From: Oncomelania hupensis
Lineage: Eukaryota > Mollusca > Gastropoda > Littorinimorpha > Pomatiopsidae
NCBI GenBank assembly: GCA_036898135.1
Contig: CM072525.1
Coordinates: forward strand, 25,609,059 to 25,673,058
DNA: 64,000 nt
Reading direction: 5' to 3'
The notes under the pieces were generated by a model. That model was given only the letters and a program-made list of their open reading frames with translations. It ran no database searches and was not told the origin of the DNA. Made by a program: the position numbers and the translations under genes. Shown piece by piece: positions 63,466-64,000 of the stretch. Numbering within the stretch: the stretch's first letter is position 1; each line of letters starts with the position of its first letter.

Positions 63466-64000
63466 TAAAAAAAGGTCTCCCTCTTCTTCTGCATCCTTGC
63501 ACCGTGCCAGGATGGTCTTTGCAAGGCCTGATGCTATGGTGATGTGGCCATACCATCGGAGTTTTCGTTTCTTCACCACTGTGAGCATGTCATCGTGTTG
63601 TCCAATGGCTTGTGTGATGGTATGTCGGATTTCGTTGTTGGTGATGTACTTGGTATAGGAAATTCCCAGAAGTCTACTGTAGCACATAATTTCCATGCTT
63701 TGTATTCTTCGTTGTAGATCTGCTGTGAGGGTCCATGCTTTGCAAGCATATAGGAAGATGGAGATGACAAGGGAGCGCAGCAGTCTTACTTTGGAATGTA
63801 GACTGATGGTCCTGTCTTTCCAGATGGGCTTCAACCTTGTCAGGGCAGCAGTTTGTGCGATCCTGGAGAGGACTTCCTGTCTGATAGTGATACAACGGCT
63901 CCTAAATATTTGAAGCTATGCACCGTGTTGAGGAATTGGGCTTGGACTTTGATGACCATGTTGATGCAATTGGTGTTGATGGTCATCATTTTGGTCTTCT
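63466..64000 (-). mobile_element. LINE-A copy 4: RT C-terminal part, continues past the window
   Basis: The minus strand encodes KTKMMTI, LKPIWKDRTISLHSKVRLLR, FLYACKAWTLTADLQ and RKLRWYGHI. The (ATAGG)n tail is absent; the copy is cut near 63466 next to a T/A run. Frame changes near 63880 and 63480. Confidence 0.85.

Overview
This is a window of animal nuclear DNA, most likely from a mollusc and probably a gastropod. The sequence shows spliced exons, metazoan non-LTR and Gypsy retroelements, tRNA- and 5S-derived SINEs, and AGGTCA-rich and 'atatctcaagaaccac'-type dispersed repeats that I associate from memory with gastropod genomes. The species is not identified.

The one host gene I can support lies on the + strand. 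It begins at a signal-peptide exon (ATG at 9298) and runs past the right edge. Twelve coding exons were found (9281-9373, 18130-18277, 32991-33151, 44921-45071, 48867-49048, 49307-49463, 50501-50688, 53665-53818, 54080-54240, 54643-54781, 61132-61295, 62102-62258). Each has AG/GT borders and every phase joins correctly. They encode a signal peptide, five complete scavenger-receptor cysteine-rich (SRCR) domains and the first half of a sixth, about 612 residues so far. Each SRCR domain is split over two exons (phase 2 inside the domain, phase 1 between domains) and has six cysteines in the group A spacing, so the product is a secreted or extracellular multi-SRCR protein.

Almost everything else is transposable-element sequence in its introns or upstream. 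Upstream (1-9280): nested copies of a Gypsy-type LTR element, a 5S/tRNA-like chimeric SINE split by a second retroposon, a pogo/Tigger transposase relic, and a truncated LINE with (ATAGG)n tail (LINE-A). Intron 1 (9374-18129): a three-level nest of SINE end, LINE-A with 5' inversion, and a complete young LTR element (10389-16057, TSD attgg, LTRs that look identical). That element has Gag, protease and integrase, but only a remnant of reverse transcriptase placed after integrase. Intron 2 (18278-32990): SINEs, LINE-A, SINE-like repeat B, a Tc1 relic, and a nearly full-length LINE (26483-31950) whose ORF1 carries a 2A ribosome-skipping motif.

Intron 3 (33152-44920) holds a full-length LINE (34471-44057, 12-bp TSD) with an SGNH-esterase ORF1 and an uninterrupted 1,254-codon ORF2 (endonuclease, reverse transcriptase, RNase H). 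A non-coding LTR element with a 14-unit tandem array is inserted precisely in its ORF1. Introns 4-7 contain two solo LTRs, a longer repeat B copy, an RNase H LINE remnant with a MITE, and a LINE-A copy carrying a 60-bp retroposed insert. Intron 10 (54782-61131) holds AGGTCA-rich repeats flanking a CR1/L2-type LINE that is itself interrupted by a 1.4-kb DNA transposon and a LINE 3' fragment. The last 1.7 kb is intron with a SINE end and another LINE-A relic.

Coordinates of exons, LTRs and target-site duplications were read directly from the bases. Family names rest on motif recognition only, and no database search was possible.
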